Source: Nostoc flagelliforme FACHB-838
Lineage (GTDB): Bacteria > Cyanobacteriota > Cyanobacteriia > Cyanobacteriales > Nostocaceae
Direction: 5' to 3'
DNA length: 41,771 bases
Assembly (NCBI RefSeq): GCF_014698065.1
Contig: NZ_JACJSI010000060.1
Location: 1-41,771 of the forward strand
The notes under the pieces are model-generated. The model was not told the origin of the DNA. It searched no databases and saw nothing but the letters and a program-made list of their open reading frames with translations. The translations under genes were made by a program, and so were the position numbers. This document shows, piece after piece, positions 34,172-41,481 of this stretch. Each line of letters begins with the position of its first letter. The stretch's first letter is position 1.

Positions 34172-34579
34172 ATGGCTTCTAATGAAAATAATACTCAGTC
34201 AAATATCAACGAATTGTCTCCACATTCAGGTACACGATACTGGGGTGAAGTAGAGGTGATCGAGGAGGGAGAAACCTATAGAATTAGTCGTCTTGAAATC
34301 AAGCCCAGGCACGGAATTAAACCACAAATCCATTATCATCGCAATGAACATTGGGTTGTAGTTTCTGGTGTAGCAAAGGTAACTTGTGGCGATACGGAAA
34401 TATTATTGAATCGAAACGAATCAACTTATGTTCCCGCGGCAACTCTACATAAGGTAGAAAATCCTGGACAGATTCCGCTAGTTATTCTGGAAATTCAAAA
34501 TGGTGAATATTTGGGCGAAGATGATACGGAACGCCCTTATGATTTAAATTTGGTAAAACCTGTAGCTGAAGGTGAGTAA
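34172..34579 (+). CDS. Cupin protein related to the mannose-6-phosphate isomerase type II C-terminal domain
   Basis: A 135-residue single-domain cupin. The metal site H-Y-H-R-N-E-H-W in KPQIHYHRNEHWVVVSGVA and the later RNESTYVPAATLHKVENPG with its histidine, plus EIQNGEYLGEDDTERPYD, closely resemble the C-terminal PMI domain of ManC-type bifunctional GDP-mannose enzymes, here without the nucleotidyltransferase half. It probably isomerises fructose-6-P and mannose-6-P or a related sugar, feeding surface polysaccharide; this is family inference. I choose ATG 34172 (MASNENNTQSN) over the GTG/TTG starts near 34043, whose extra 43 residues come from the hairpin-bearing spacer and have no domain character. 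Confidence 0.88.
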   Translation: MASNENNTQSNINELSPHSGTRYWGEVEVIEEGETYRISRLEIKPRHGIKPQIHYHRNEHWVVVSGVAKVTCGDTEILLNRNESTYVPAATLHKVENPGQIPLVILEIQNGEYLGEDDTERPYDLNLVKPVAEGE

Positions 34580-34618
34580 GGACGGGGGAAGTAGATGAGG
34601 GAGCAGGGGGCAATGAGG
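34580..34618. repeat. GGGAGCAGG-type low-complexity spacer repeat
   Basis: GACGGGGGAAGTAGATGAGG then GAGCAGGGGGCAATGAGG after the cupin stop. Same family as at 19317, 28414 and 35938, here in a non-coding position between convergent genes. Confidence 0.6.
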
Positions 34619-34691
34619 AGAATAAAAAATTAGCTCTTCCCATCTGCTCCCAGCTAAGAGCCACTCTGCCTCTTCCCAATGCCCAAATAAA

Positions 34692-35450
34692 TCAAAACCA
34701 CCCTTCTTGTTCTAAGGTTTCAATCAGCTGCAAGCCTCGGGGATCACCCACTCCTAACAGTGAGGCTTTAGCGTCTTCCCGGACTCCTAAATCTTGGTCT
34801 TCGGCAAAGGCTTGAATTAAAGCGTCGATCGCTGTGGCATAAACTACATTAGAAGGCAGTTCGCGGCACAGTTGACCAATTGCCCAAGCACTGTTACTCC
34901 GCACTGCTTCTACAGGATCTTTGACCAAGGCTTCAATTAATGGTGGTATTGCCCTTATAACCGCCTCATAACCCACATCTGCCATTTGTGCTAAGGCGCT
35001 AGCAGCCCACAAACGGACTGCGGAAATGTCAGTTCTTAAAGCATCTGCTAGGGGTGGTAAACAACGGCGATCGCGACAGTTTCCTAAAGCCCAAACAACA
35101 CCTTTACGCACATAGCCATTCCAATCACTGTTTAGTTGAGCAATTAATGGTCTCACTGCCTCTGAACTAGGATTGCGTCCAAGTCCATAAGCTGCACTCA
35201 CCCGCACTAAGGGACAAGTATCACTTAACAGGCGAATTAGATGGGGGGTAGCACGCGCATCTTCTATATCACAAAAAGCACGCGCTGCTAACATTTTTTG
35301 TTGGGGCTGGGGATTTTCCAGCAGGGCTAGCATCTCTTCTGGATCTGGCTTTGCCACAACTGATTCGGCAGTTAGCGGCTCTATTTTATCTAGGGGGCTT
35401 TCTAGCTCCTCCTCAATATCGAGTAGGCTTAGATCATCTGCGTCATACAT
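34692..35450 (-). CDS. HEAT-repeat protein
   Basis: A 252-residue all-helical protein. After an acidic 55-residue leader come about five to six HEAT/PBS-lyase-like repeats of about 31-37 residues: AARAFCDIEDARATPHLIRL, VRVSAAYGLGRNPSSEAVRP, VRKGVVWALGNCRDRRCLPP, VRLWAASALAQMADVG, VRSNSAWAIGQLCRELP, VREDAKASLLGVGDPRGL. In cyanobacteria such proteins act as scaffolds, for example in phycobilin attachment (CpcE/F type) or phycobilisome turnover (NblB type), but the catalytic or target specificity is not visible here. The ATG at 35448-35450 is followed by MYDADDLSLL. A hairpin lies immediately upstream (35462-35478). Confidence 0.88.
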   Translation of the reverse strand: MYDADDLSLLDIEEELESPLDKIEPLTAESVVAKPDPEEMLALLENPQPQQKMLAARAFCDIEDARATPHLIRLLSDTCPLVRVSAAYGLGRNPSSEAVRPLIAQLNSDWNGYVRKGVVWALGNCRDRRCLPPLADALRTDISAVRLWAASALAQMADVGYEAVIRAIPPLIEALVKDPVEAVRSNSAWAIGQLCRELPSNVVYATAIDALIQAFAEDQDLGVREDAKASLLGVGDPRGLQLIETLEQEGWF

Positions 35451-35461
35451 AATTTCATTTC

Positions 35462-35478
35462 AATCCCTTTTCGGGATT
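35462..35478 (-). promoter_or_regulatory. Hairpin AATCCC/GGGATT next to the HEAT gene start, resembling half a CRISPR repeat
   Basis: AATCCC (35462-35467) pairs with GGGATT (35473-35478), 12 bp upstream of the HEAT start codon. On the plus strand the context TTTCAATCCCTTTTCGGGAT resembles the first half of Nostoc CRISPR repeats, but it is single. In the mRNA the hairpin would sit close to the ribosome-binding region. Confidence 0.4.
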
Positions 35479-35628
35479 AACACATAATCCCCCGCGCCAA
35501 TAAGTTAAAGCTTTATAAGTATTAGTTGCGTAATTATACACTTTCCTTTCCCCTCGTTGAGTTTTATCCAAACGAGAAACGCCATAACTTAGACGCTAAA
35601 ATTATGTTACTGCTATCCTACCTATAGT

Positions 35629-36159
35629 TTATTTTTCTGCACTCAGGAATTTTACCATCCACAGGGATTGGGTTTGATAACCTAAGTGATTGTAAAGATT
35701 TAATGCGGGTTTGTTTGATTGAAAAACTTGCAATCCAATCTGGCGATCGCCTCTTTGAATAGCCCAATTTTCTACATATTGCATTAAGGCTCTACCAATA
35801 CCCCGTCGCCGATGCTCTGGTACAACGTAGAGAATAAAAATATGAGCATGACGGTTCCCATGTACTTGATCTAAAGCATTGCCCACCCAGAGGCAAGCGA
35901 TAGGGGGTAGAGGAGCAGAGGAGAGAGATTCTTTATTACTCCCCTGCTCCCTGCTCCCTGCTTCCTGCTCCCCCTCCTCTTCTACCCACCACAAGGGCGT
36001 ATCGCTAGAAAAGTATTGCTTAACTGTTTGCTCTAGGTGGGAAAAATCCTCATTGGGATAGAGATCCTGGTAAGTTCGCTGCATGAATTTAAGCAGCAGC
36101 GCCCGATCCAAAGTGGAACCACGGCGAATAATATACCCAGGTAGTAGTTGCTCAGACAC
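35629..36159 (-). CDS. GNAT-family N-acetyltransferase with an in-frame low-complexity insert
   Basis: A 176-residue acyl-CoA-dependent acetyltransferase. The acetyl-CoA loop is seen as VVPEHRRRGIGRALMQYVEN, followed by GLQVFQSNKPALNLYNHLGY, the standard end of the GNAT fold. In the N-terminal half, between DTPLWWVE and IACLWVGNALDQVHG, about 25 residues (EEGEQEAGSREQGSNKES and onward) are encoded by a CTCCCTGCTCC repeat and probably form a loop between two beta strands. The start is GTG at 36157-36159 (MSEQLLPGYIIRRG). It follows a 63-residue membrane protein by 17 bp on the same strand, so the two are likely co-transcribed. The acceptor is unknown. Confidence 0.9.
   Translation of the reverse strand: MSEQLLPGYIIRRGSTLDRALLLKFMQRTYQDLYPNEDFSHLEQTVKQYFSSDTPLWWVEEEGEQEAGSREQGSNKESLSSAPLPPIACLWVGNALDQVHGNRHAHIFILYVVPEHRRRGIGRALMQYVENWAIQRGDRQIGLQVFQSNKPALNLYNHLGYQTQSLWMVKFLSAEK
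35938..35981. repeat. CTCCCTGCTCC low-complexity repeat inside the acetyltransferase gene
   Basis: ACTCCCCTGCTCCCTGCTCC followed by CTGCTTCCTGCTCCCCCTCC: reverse-orientation copies of the GGGAGCAGG spacer repeat. The length keeps the frame open. Confidence 0.85.
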
Positions 36160-36176
36160 TTCTAACGTTTATTAAC

Positions 36177-36368
36177 TTAGCTAGCTAAATTATGTGCTGC
36201 TGGCGGTAAATTAGTTGGAGTAGGTTGAAAACTTACCCCCACCTCTTCAATTGGTGCGGGTGCTGCCATATCAGACGGTAAAAAGATGCGGGCGCTGACT
36301 GCCACTAAAGCAAAGAAAAATACTAATACTGCAAGCAGTGGGGCGATGTATTGACGAAAAATAGCCAT
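36177..36368 (-). CDS. Small single-helix membrane protein, 63 aa
   Basis: The protein reads MAIFRQYIAPLLAVLVFFFA, continuing through LVAVSARIFLPSDMAAPAP to a Pro/Thr-rich tail (FQPTPTNLPPAAHNLAS). There is one membrane helix at about 9-28 with a basic residue before it, so the tail is probably outside the cytoplasm or in the lumen. Such short proteins are conserved in cyanobacteria without assigned function. The ATG at 36366-36368 is clear although no strong Shine-Dalgarno is present. It sits 17 bp upstream of the acetyltransferase gene, suggesting a two-gene unit. Confidence 0.7.
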   Translation of the reverse strand: MAIFRQYIAPLLAVLVFFFALVAVSARIFLPSDMAAPAPIEEVGVSFQPTPTNLPPAAHNLAS

Positions 36369-36515
36369 ATTTTAATTGCAAGAAGCTAGGAACTTTTATG
36401 AGAACCTAGCTGAAGATTTGTGAAGTATTCTTGATTTATTTTAGCAATTTTCTGTGCATGGAAATGGGGAATTGGGCAATACTTCTCTCCCCCTGCTTCC
36501 CCTCCCCTGCCTCCC

Positions 36516-36938
36516 TTACTCCCGCTGGCGATCGCTCTCCAAGTCATCAAGCACTCTTTCGCAATACCAATTCTCCGGCATCCCAGGATAAGTTTCCTTT
36601 GCCTGTTCAATTAAGCGTTCGGCTGCGGCAGTGTCACCAGATAATTTAGCGATTAGCCTGTTTTTGAGATAGCTATCAGATAAACCCTCCTCTACCTGGG
36701 TTGGTATCCCTTGATTTATGCTTGATGGAGTTGATGGTCGGGATTGCTCTCTCCGCAACTGCCAAAATAAAACGTAATAAAGTGTACCAAAAATTAAAAT
36801 TAGGCTGAGGGTTCCGAAAAAAGTTAGGAGGTTAAATGCTAGAAATCCTAGAACTAACTGTGAGAGAACATAGCCAAGTAATAAACCAGTGAGTAAGAGG
36901 ATGAATGTGCCGACAGCAATAACTACTTGATTCCCCAT
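36516..36938 (-). CDS. Membrane protein with two helices and a helical C-terminal domain, 140 aa
   Basis: Two hydrophobic helices (about 4-30 and 34-60; IAVGTFILLLTGLLLGYVL and LLTFFGTLSLILIFGTLYYV) are followed by a soluble C-terminal part (LKNRLIAKLSGDTAAAERLI, then EQAKETYPGMPENWYCERVL) that looks like a short helical repeat. No named family is recognised; similar proteins occur next to transporters in cyanobacteria. Its ATG overlaps the last 16 bp of the AmpG-like gene, so the two are translationally coupled. Its 3' end touches a C-rich low-complexity spacer at 36480-36525, and the last residues (SDRQRE) are encoded at that boundary. Confidence 0.75.
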   Translation of the reverse strand: MGNQVVIAVGTFILLLTGLLLGYVLSQLVLGFLAFNLLTFFGTLSLILIFGTLYYVLFWQLRREQSRPSTPSSINQGIPTQVEEGLSDSYLKNRLIAKLSGDTAAAERLIEQAKETYPGMPENWYCERVLDDLESDRQRE

Positions 36939-38215
36939 ATATCCTCTTCTTCGTCCTCAAGTCCTGGTCTGGATACTGCCACTGGCTGAGGGTTCCAGGG
37001 GGCAAATACTGGTAATAGAAGTAGTCCTGGTACAGCGGCGGCGATGGTAATTAAGAAAAATACTGGCCAACCCGTGCTTTGTGCGATCGCACCTCCAGGT
37101 GCCGCCAGAATATCTCGGCTGACAGCCATTAAGCTGGATAATAAAGCATATTGGGTTGCGGAAAACCGCTGGTTACAAAGACTCATCAAAAAGGCAACAA
37201 AGGCTGCTGTCCCCAATCCACCACAAAATTGTTCTACGTTGATGGCGAGTACCATAGCTTGGTAGTTTTGACCGATGTACGCTAGAAAAAAGTAAGCTAA
37301 ATTACTTACTGCTTGTAGAATACCAAAAACCCAAAGTGATCGATTGATGCCAATAGCACTCAAAATTGAACCACCTGCTAAAGCGCCAACAATCGTAGCA
37401 ATTAAACCCATCCCCACTTGAATTGCCCCAATGTCGGTTTTGGTAAAACCAGTTTGCAGCAAAAAAGGTGTGGTCATATTGCTCAACAAAGCATCACCTA
37501 GCTTGTATAGAGTAATGAATGCAAGCATTAGAATACCTTGTATGATGCTCTGACGCTGAAAAAATTCCTTAAAAGGCAAGATTACAGCATCCCTTAGAGA
37601 AGCTGGAGGGCTAATTTCCTTGGGTTCTGGTGCAAACAACGTGGCAAGAATACCAATTACCATCATCCCTGCCATAAATAAGTAAACCGATGACCAAGGC
37701 AGTTTATCAGCAAGTATCAAGGCTAAAGCACCTGCGGCTAATAGGGCTATTCGATAACCTAAGATAAAAACAGCTGCACCAGCACCCATTTCTAGTTTTT
37801 CTAAAACGTCGGTGCGGTAGGCATCAACGGCAATATCTTGAGTTGCACTGATAAAAGCAATGAGTATGGCGTTGATGGCTAGTAGCTGTAATGCTTGTTT
37901 GGGTTGTTGAAAAGCCATGACTGCGATCGCTACGATCAAAGCAATCTGCGTCAAAATTAACCAACCCCGTCGTCGTCCCAAAACTGGTAAGGTGAACCTG
38001 TCCACCAAGGGTGCCCACAAAAACTTCAAGGAATAAGGCAAACTAGCAAGGCTAAACCAACCAATAGCGGCTAAATCTACCTTCTCCTCGGTCATCCAAG
38101 CCTTTAAGGTATTACCGATTAACAATAATGGTAAACCCGATGAAAAACCTAAAAATAATAAAGCCGCCATCTTGCGGCTACCGAAAACTCCCAGTAGCGA
38201 TTTAATTTTCCTCAT
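36923..38215 (-). CDS. AmpG-like MFS permease (muropeptide transporter family)
   Basis: A 430-residue, 12-helix major facilitator of the AmpG/acetyl-CoA-transporter branch. Typical segments: LLFLGFSSGLPLLLIGNTLK in helix 1, LKFLWAPLVDRF in the second helix and loop, RRRGWLILTQ, and ISATQDIAVDAYRTDVL. AmpG imports anhydromuropeptides for cell-wall recycling in proteobacteria; in cyanobacteria the substrate is inferred only. I place the start at ATG 38213-38215 (MRKIKSLLGVFGSRKMAAL); an in-frame TTG at 38249-38251 would add 12 residues. It overlaps the start of the 140-residue membrane protein downstream by 16 bp. Confidence 0.88.
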   Translation of the reverse strand: MRKIKSLLGVFGSRKMAALLFLGFSSGLPLLLIGNTLKAWMTEEKVDLAAIGWFSLASLPYSLKFLWAPLVDRFTLPVLGRRRGWLILTQIALIVAIAVMAFQQPKQALQLLAINAILIAFISATQDIAVDAYRTDVLEKLEMGAGAAVFILGYRIALLAAGALALILADKLPWSSVYLFMAGMMVIGILATLFAPEPKEISPPASLRDAVILPFKEFFQRQSIIQGILMLAFITLYKLGDALLSNMTTPFLLQTGFTKTDIGAIQVGMGLIATIVGALAGGSILSAIGINRSLWVFGILQAVSNLAYFFLAYIGQNYQAMVLAINVEQFCGGLGTAAFVAFLMSLCNQRFSATQYALLSSLMAVSRDILAAPGGAIAQSTGWPVFFLITIAAAVPGLLLLPVFAPWNPQPVAVSRPGLEDEEEDIWGIK

Positions 38216-38460
38216 AGTTTCAACTTTTTGCCTCTTTTGAGGAAATATCAATAAAATACAACGAGGAAATCGAAAAGTATATCATCTAACTACTACCTAT
38301 AAGGGTTTGGATTATCGGAGTGGCAGCAGTTCCGATTAATTTCTATCAAAGATTGAAACTTGCCATAGCTGCTATGTGATTTTCCGTAAACATGAGAAAC
38401 TACCAAGATTTACTTGGGTTAAATACAAATTCAGGATAACCTTATAGCGTCAGCGTTTTT

Positions 38461-39918
38461 TTAACTTTCTTGAATTGGATAAACCTGATGTCCCTTGATT
38501 TCTACTTTGTGTGCAGCGAGGCATTTTTCCCACCCTTCACGCGTACCAATGTCGCTTTTTTGGTTAAGCAGCCCTAATTCCTGTTCTTGTTGGGTGAGTT
38601 TAGCAAATTCTTCGTAGCGTGGGTAGTTGCTGGTAACAAATGTTTCCTTACGGTGCAAAATTGGCGGATTTGCTCTATTTTCGTAGTCTCGGTGAGTGAC
38701 AAATAGGGTTTTTAAATCAATACCGATGCTGGCTTTTAAAGCTGGGTGGGGATCAGTGTCGAATTCGGGGTAAAACAGATAAGATATTTGCGGCTTATCA
38801 GTGTGATATTTGATCAATGTGGCTCCATCTACACGCCCGATGGTGCGGCTAGCGCAGCCTTCACAAATTCGCAGCAATGGATCAAGTGCTGCTAATGCCG
38901 AAACATGGATGTAAATAGCACCGCGTGTATGTTTACCAATTTTGCTTTTTTCGCAAGCAGTTTGAATCACCCCAGGTTTACCTAAGCTGAAAAGCTTTTG
39001 ATCGGCTACTTGACACGCTTCTTCATAACTACTAAAAAAGGCTTTGATATCGTGACGCATTTCTGCTGCTAACTTTTGCCATGCAGGGCGTTGATCAAAG
39101 TGGGTGAGGGCAAGATAAACTTGGATATCTAGAGAACGACGATAAGCGATCGCATCCCATTCAGCCTCATCAGTAGCTTGCAAAACTACACCGAAGGCAC
39201 GGCGAAAGTTACCAAATTCGCCCAGTAATTCCTGTTCATTTTCCAATTCGCCTTTCACGGGAAGTCTACCGCGCTTGGTAAAAAAAGCCATGAGTGGTTG
39301 CAGCTGTTCTTGATAATCTTCAAACCGCTTAACGGGGATGCGGACTCGCGGTGTAGAAGTGGTAGAAAAGAAGCGGATAGCTTTGTAACTTTCTTTTTGG
39401 GCTTCATCTCGAAAAACAAAATAAACGCCTAGTGCGATCGGTACTGCATCAACATTTAGGACTTCATCAATATAAGTTTTGAGTTCTTGTTGTTCGTAAT
39501 ATTTCTGAAAAGTATTGCGGCGCGTCACAATGCCGTCATTGTAAGCAAGTTGGGTTTTGCTGGGAGCGTTAATGAGTATTTGAGCCGCGACAATTAAAAC
39601 TTTCCCGGTGAGTTCCCAAGCTTGGATCAGGCTTTGACGGCGTTCTTCTGAGTCTTCAATAACATTGAGGACATAGCCCAAGTTGACCACATCGGCGGCG
39701 GTGCGTGGTACATCAGGATAGTAGTAAGGATCCCAGCCTGTACTGGTGTAGCCTAAGTTTTTTACTCGCTGGACATCGCCACCGTAGCCGCAACCGTAGT
39801 CAAAAAAAGTGGTGTCTGGATTGAGGATTGATCCTTCTATAGCCAATCGCACGGGGCGAGATATATCAGTGCGAGCGATCGCAGCTCTATGACGCTCAAT
39901 TTCTAGTGCTTCAGGCAT
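38461..39918 (-). CDS. DNA phosphorothioation-associated putative methyltransferase (TIGR04096 type)
   Basis: A 485-residue protein. The N-terminal part is a class I SAM-dependent methyltransferase: HRAAIARTDISRPVRLAIEG, motif I D40-Y-G-C-G-Y-G-G47, GWDPYYYPDVPR, and ADVVNLGYVLNVIED. The long C-terminal half has no recognised motif but belongs to the same conserved family, which is found next to dnd genes. It may methylate DNA or a Dnd component; the activity is unproven. It is the last gene of the minus-strand dnd cluster, 51 bp downstream of dndE, with AACAGTTAACAGT-type repeats in the gap. The ATG at 39916-39918 is preceded by such repeats, and no better start exists. Confidence 0.9.
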   Translation of the reverse strand: MPEALEIERHRAAIARTDISRPVRLAIEGSILNPDTTFFDYGCGYGGDVQRVKNLGYTSTGWDPYYYPDVPRTAADVVNLGYVLNVIEDSEERRQSLIQAWELTGKVLIVAAQILINAPSKTQLAYNDGIVTRRNTFQKYYEQQELKTYIDEVLNVDAVPIALGVYFVFRDEAQKESYKAIRFFSTTSTPRVRIPVKRFEDYQEQLQPLMAFFTKRGRLPVKGELENEQELLGEFGNFRRAFGVVLQATDEAEWDAIAYRRSLDIQVYLALTHFDQRPAWQKLAAEMRHDIKAFFSSYEEACQVADQKLFSLGKPGVIQTACEKSKIGKHTRGAIYIHVSALAALDPLLRICEGCASRTIGRVDGATLIKYHTDKPQISYLFYPEFDTDPHPALKASIGIDLKTLFVTHRDYENRANPPILHRKETFVTSNYPRYEEFAKLTQQEQELGLLNQKSDIGTREGWEKCLAAHKVEIKGHQVYPIQES

Positions 39919-39969
39919 AATATTAGTTGTCAGTTAACAGTGAACAGTTAACAGTCAACTAATATCCTT

Positions 39970-40356
39970 TCAATTTTTAACAGCCAGTTCAATTAAATCT
40001 TCAATTTTCTTGATATTTGGATCGCCTGCTAAGTAACCAATACCGCGATGGAGATGTAAGCGGAATTGGGTGGCTAGGGTTTCTTTGTCGGTGGGATAAC
40101 CGTCATTGTGACAGCGTTGCTTGAGGGCGAGGAGGAGAATATCGGACATTTCGCCGCCAAAGACGCGCCAACTCATTTCGACATTGCTATCCTGGGGAAT
40201 TGGGACGGGGGAGGGTGCGGTTGCTTCTGCGAGGGAACGGCAAAACGCCCAAGGGCATAGGATATTCCATTGGTCGATTTTGGTGCTGCGCTTAAGTTTG
40301 GTAAGTTGGTCTTTGGCTGTTTGGGAGAGACGAATACGTTCTATTGGTGATTCCAT
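39970..40356 (-). CDS. dndE: DNA sulfur modification protein DndE
   Basis: A 128-residue protein. DndE is a small DNA-binding tetramer that recognises nicked DNA and is part of the Dnd phosphorothioation machinery with DndA, C and D. Family features: the start IERIRLSQTAKDQLTKLKRS, then WNILCPWAFCRSLAE, VEMSWRVFGGEMSDILLLAL, and the C-terminal LHRGIGYLAGD. Length is normal. In most loci dndE directly follows dndD; here the antitoxin and PemK-type toxin genes (40387-40982) are set between them. The ATG at 40354-40356 is clear. Transcription now depends on the toxin-antitoxin promoter or the upstream dnd transcript, which the IS630 element probably interrupts. Confidence 0.93.
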   Translation of the reverse strand: MESPIERIRLSQTAKDQLTKLKRSTKIDQWNILCPWAFCRSLAEATAPSPVPIPQDSNVEMSWRVFGGEMSDILLLALKQRCHNDGYPTDKETLATQFRLHLHRGIGYLAGDPNIKKIEDLIELAVKN

Positions 40357-40386
40357 AATTTTCCTAAAAATTGAGATAATTTTCGC

Positions 40387-40734
40387 TCATAAACCCAAAC
40401 AGTAGCGAACCGCAGTTTCAACTTCAAGCATTTTGGAGTCAGAAATCTTGCCAGATGGATCAGCAGGAAAGCGATTTGGATCTAAAGAACGAATTTGAAA
40501 AGATAAGAACACTGTTTCTATAAGCAATCCACTGTCACCTGGCGAGACTCGTATATTGGTTGGATAATCACGCTTAATATTTGTTCCTTTCGTACCGACA
40601 ATTACAGTCACAACCAAAGGTAATTGATTGATAGCGTCTATAGATAAAACTAAAACTGGTCTTGTTCCTGCCTGTTCTCGGCCCAGCACTGGATTAAGAT
40701 TGACAAAATAAATTTGTCCTCTCTCGATGCTCAC
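40387..40734 (-). CDS. PemK/MazF-family toxin (mRNA interferase)
   Basis: A 115-residue type II toxin of the CcdB/MazF SH3-like fold. The family start is MSIERGQIYFVNLNPVLGRE, then QAGTRPVLVLSIDAINQ, and LLIETVFLSFQIRSLDPNRF; these include the substrate-binding loops and the conserved Arg after PG/QAG. It is expected to cleave RNA at specific sites when freed from its antitoxin. The start is GTG at 40732-40734, which overlaps the antitoxin TGA (GTGA), the standard coupling of such pairs. It ends 30 bp before dndE. Confidence 0.93.
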   Translation of the reverse strand: MSIERGQIYFVNLNPVLGREQAGTRPVLVLSIDAINQLPLVVTVIVGTKGTNIKRDYPTNIRVSPGDSGLLIETVFLSFQIRSLDPNRFPADPSGKISDSKMLEVETAVRYCLGL

Positions 40735-40982
40735 AGCTTCTCTAAACCATCCATTTCTGTGATACTAAATTCATTATTAATAGTGGTAATTTCTGTTTGT
40801 ATATCTAAATCACTAGCCATTGCAACTAGTTGTTCATTCATATATTTAACATCATTGAATTTATTTAATATTTGCTTTTTTTCTTGAACTCGCTTTTCGA
40901 TACGTTCTAATAGCCATTCTAATTCTTCTAAGGACAAAACACGTAGGTCATGCTCTATTTTTATTAAATGTGGTGAGTTCAT
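40731..40982 (-). CDS. Antitoxin of the PemK/MazF pair
   Basis: An 83-residue protein from ATG 40980-40982 (MNSPHLIKIEHDLRVLSLEE). It has the pattern LEELEWLLERIEKRVQEKK, then MASDLDIQTEITTINNEFSI and a C-terminal TEMDGLEKL, which is familiar from short cyanobacterial antitoxins paired with MazF or PIN toxins. The C-terminal acidic stretch is likely the toxin-binding part. A TTG six codons upstream (41000) is less likely because GAGAT precedes ATG 40982. It overlaps the toxin start by 4 bp. Confidence 0.82.
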   Translation of the reverse strand: MNSPHLIKIEHDLRVLSLEELEWLLERIEKRVQEKKQILNKFNDVKYMNEQLVAMASDLDIQTEITTINNEFSITEMDGLEKL

Positions 40983-41034
40983 AATTGATCTCGTTTCCAA
41001 AGTCCGTTAGATATATTGTAAAGATGTAGGCTTC

Positions 41035-41087
41035 AAAAAATTGCGTAGACGCATAGCGGCTTGTCGTTAGACATCGCTCAATTTTTT
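41035..41087. repeat. Dispersed palindromic repeat with 9-bp terminal inverted repeats
   Basis: AAAAAATTG (41035-41043) and CAATTTTTT (41079-41087) flank a GCGTAGACGCATAGCGG...TCGTTAGACATCGC core. The core is a diverged inverse relative of the 21-bp repeat at 3653 and 6526. It lies between the dndD fragment and the antitoxin, so it may have come with the module or mark its boundary. Confidence 0.6.
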
Positions 41088-41098
41088 AACAATATCTA

Positions 41099-41479
41099 CT
41101 ACCAAAAATATCCTGGTTGGATAGTTGTTTGGCGGGTAGTGGAGTCATACTTAAGCAGATATTCACGAGCGATCGCTTCGTTTTCTCGCAGTGTTTCTAC
41201 TTCTTTCTTTCCAATCTCTGTGTCGGTAGATAGCAGAATCACTTGATGACTGGCGGATGGAAAGTAACGTTCAACTAAGTTGCTGCGGTGAGAGGAGTCT
41301 AGTCTACCTAGTGGCGTATCGATTGCTACTGGTAGGCGGTGTCCAGATACTTTGGCTAAACCCCAGAGGAAAGCGATCGCAAGTAGTTGTTTTTCGCCAG
41401 CCGAGAGGCGATGTTTCGGGACAAGTTTACCATTTAAATCGTAAAGCAAAAGGCTAAAAGTCTTAGTAAGCTGTTCCAC
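41099..41479 (-). pseudogene. dndD: dndD, C-terminal fragment interrupted by an IS630 element
   Basis: Only the last 126 residues of an ATPase that is normally about 650-670 residues. They contain the ABC-type signature LSAGEKQLLAIAFLWGLAK and the Walker B/D-loop segment VAIDTPLGRLDSSHR, then SHQVILLSTDTEIG, ending QPGYFW. This end is diagnostic of DndD, the SMC-like ATPase required for DNA phosphorothioation. The N-terminal Walker A and coiled coils are absent: immediately upstream (41482) is the stop codon of an IS630 transposase in the same orientation. A GTG at 41479 could initiate a fragment, but without Walker A it could not work as an ATPase. Confidence 0.9.
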
Positions 41480-41481
41480 AT

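Noticed and set aside
35462..35478. CRISPR array
   Set aside because: Only one repeat-like hairpin, no second copy at CRISPR spacing and no cas gene in the window; kept only as a low-interest observation.
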